Assembly (NCBI RefSeq): GCF_945901735.1
Contig: NZ_CAMDLM010000012.1
Span: forward strand, 36,455 to 100,454
Direction: 5' to 3'
DNA: 64,000 nt
Source of the DNA: Limnohabitans sp. Rim8
Lineage (GTDB): Bacteria > Pseudomonadota > Gammaproteobacteria > Burkholderiales > Burkholderiaceae_C
The notes under the pieces were generated by a model. The model was not told the origin of the DNA. It saw nothing but the letters and a program-made list of their open reading frames with translations, and made no database searches. Each line of letters begins with the position of its first letter. Position 1 is the first letter of the stretch. This document shows positions 60,901 to 63,900 of this stretch, in pieces. Position numbers and translations under genes: made by a program.

Positions 60901-63900
60901 TGCAAAGCACCCAGGGCCGCATCGTTGAAGCACTCGACGCACAAGGGCAGGGCGATGCCGCAGCCGATCTGGCCGGTGCAACGATGAAGCTTGAGGCCCA
61001 GGCCATAGGCGCGCTCGGCCGCGGTGGCGAGGCACTTGAAACCTCGGCCGGCACCTTGACCGTCACCGCCGTCGGCGATGTGGCCCTGTCCAACGACAAG
61101 ACCCTGAGCCTGTTGGGCCTCTCAGCCGGCTCGGCCGTGATGCGCACCAGCGCAGGCAATCTCAATGTGGACGGCCCAGTGGCCGCCCAGCAAAACCTGC
61201 TGCTCGAGGCCGGCACCGGCGGCTCGGTGGCCATCAAGGCCCACACCTTGGTCAGTGTGGCCCAAGGGGCACTGAGTATTCTGGCCGCCCAGGGCATCAA
61301 CCTGGGCTTGGGCAGCGTGGTCTCGGGTCTGGGCAGCGTGGACCTGCAGGCGGCAGCCGGCGCTCTGGCCATGAACGCCAGCGCGCGCATCGCCAGCGGC
61401 GGCGGCAACATCCGCCTGGCCGCTGGCACCGACATCGTGCTGGGCACGGTCGATGCCCGCCTGGCCGATGGCACTGTGAACGCCAACGGCTCGCGCCTGG
61501 GCGTGCTGGCCGGCGGCAGCATCGCCAGCGCCTGGCTGTTGCCTGCAGCCACCGATGCCAACCTGCGCGGCGCCGATGCGCTGCTGCAAGCGGGCACGGG
61601 CATAGGCAGCGATCTGGGCGCGCTGCGCCTGGACGTGGCGCGCGTGTCGGCGCACACCGCTGCGGGTGACATCCATCTTTATGCCCTGGGCGACCTGGAG
61701 ATTGGCGCCGTGGCCGATCTGCGCATTGAACGGGTGGTGGAAACCGGCCGCACCGCCGCGCTGTGGACGCTGGAGCAAAGCGGTCTGCGCGCCGCCGGCC
61801 GCGTGGTCGTCACTGCGGTCGGCAGCCTGAAGCTTCTCACCGACCCCGCACTGGACGCCGGTGCGGCCATCCGCACGGATGCCCTGGGCCAGGTCAGCCT
61901 GACGGCCGCCGGCGCCATCAACGTGCCCAACCCGGGCCCGGCCGATGTGCCGTTGATCGACACCCGCGCGCTCAGCCTGAGTGGCAGCAGCATCGCTGCC
62001 ATGGTGCTTGCGGTCGATGAGATCAGCGCCACCGCATCGACCGGAAACCTGAGCCTGGCCGATGTGGACCGCGAGGGCGAGTCCAAGCCGGGTCTGACGG
62101 TCAAGAATCTGGCTGCTGTCGGCAACGTGACCGTGACGGCGCAAAGCACGCTGTCCGTCGAAAAAATCCGCACCGGCAACAACGCCGACGTCAGCCTTTT
62201 CTCGTTGGCCGGCGACCTGCTGATGGCCGTGGCCGATGCGCTGGCCAACAACCTGGACGAGCTCAGCCTGCTGGCCGCCGGCTTCATCGGCAGCCCCCGC
62301 CTGTTCACCGGGGCTACCCGCACCGAATACCGCAGCGGCGCTGCTTTGCGCTTGGGCGGCGCCAGCAGCCAGTTGCCCGTGGGCACCGCCGTGCTCGAGC
62401 CAACGGATCTGTCGGCCAGCCCTGCCGTGCAAGGCCTCAGCGTGGCTTTGCCCACGCAGGCTTTGCACTTGCAAAGCGAGAGCTTCATCACCATCGCGGG
62501 CAGTTATTTGCCACGCGGCACGGTCACCACACTGCAAGCCGGTCAAGGCCTGTTTGTCAGCCAAGCGGTGGCCGACCAGGCCCTCACGGTGGGTCAAGCC
62601 CTGCAAGCGCCCAAGATCATCGTCATGAGCGACAGCGCCCTGGTCAGCATCGACGAGTTGAATGTGTTGACCCAATTGAGCAGCGTGAGCGCTGTGGGGC
62701 CCGCTCCGGCCTTGGACAGCCCCACCGTGGTCTTGCCAGGGGCTTTGCCGGTGACGCCCGGCGTGGCATCGCTGCTGCGCTTGCCTGCCGGTGCCTTTGG
62801 CAGCGGCAGCGAAACGCTCACCATCACCCTGAATGCGGGCAGTGGCCAAATCTCGGCCACCTTGCCTTCGGGCATCAGCGCCACCGGTGTGAACACCGAT
62901 GCACAGCGCAGCTTCAGTGGCAGCGCCGCCCAGCTCAGCAGCTGGTTTGCCAGCGCCGATGCGCCGAGCTACACCGGTGACGCCGGCCAAACCCTGAGCG
63001 TCCAAGTGGTGCGTGGCGCCGTCTCGGTGCACACCCAGCTGGCCCTGTACGGCAGCAGCGCACAAAGCCTCAGCGCTCCGGCGCTGGCCGGTGTGGCCAG
63101 CACCAGTTTCATCACCGCAGGCACAGCGTCCCAGCTGGGCTTGGGCTCGGTGCAGATCAGTGGCAGCGGCACGCTGACTCTGAGCTTGAACACCCCAGCA
63201 GGTGCCAGCTTGGCTGCTGCTTCTGCGGACGGCATTGCCGTGGGCGGCAGCGCCACAGCACGCACCCTGACCGGCAGTGCCAGCGCGCTGCAAGACTACT
63301 TGGCCAATGCCGCAGCCCTGAGCTACATCGGCACGGCCGGCACACTCACGCTGCGCTTGGCCGACGCCACAGGCCAGCATTACAGCCAACTGGCCGTCAC
63401 TTTGGCCACGCCCGTGGTCAGCAGCGCCACCCAAAGCAGTGGCCGTTTGACCCTGCCCACCAGCATGGTGGCCACACCCGGTGCCGTGCTGCCCCTGAAG
63501 TGGGCGGCCAACACCCTAGCCGCCAGTCAGGACAGCGAACTGCTGAGCTTGGAGCTGGCCGCGCCGCAATCCACGCTGAACCTGCCCAGCTTGACGGGCA
63601 CTGGTGTGAGCCTCAGTGAGGGTGACAGCTTCACTGTGGGCGGCACATCGGTGGTCTCCACCCGCCTGAGCGGCACCGCCGCCGCGCTCAACGCCTTGTT
63701 CTCCGCCGGCACCGTCTCGCTGCAAGCCAATGCCCTTGCCACCTTGGCCAACAGCCTGGGTGTGCGACTGATCGGCAGTGAAGGCAGCAGCAGCGCCAGC
63801 ATCGCCATCAGTCTGGCCAGTGCCAATGGCAGCCAAAGCACCACCGCCTTGAACCTGACCCTGCCCACTGCGGTGGGGGTAGGGGCAGGTACGTCTATTG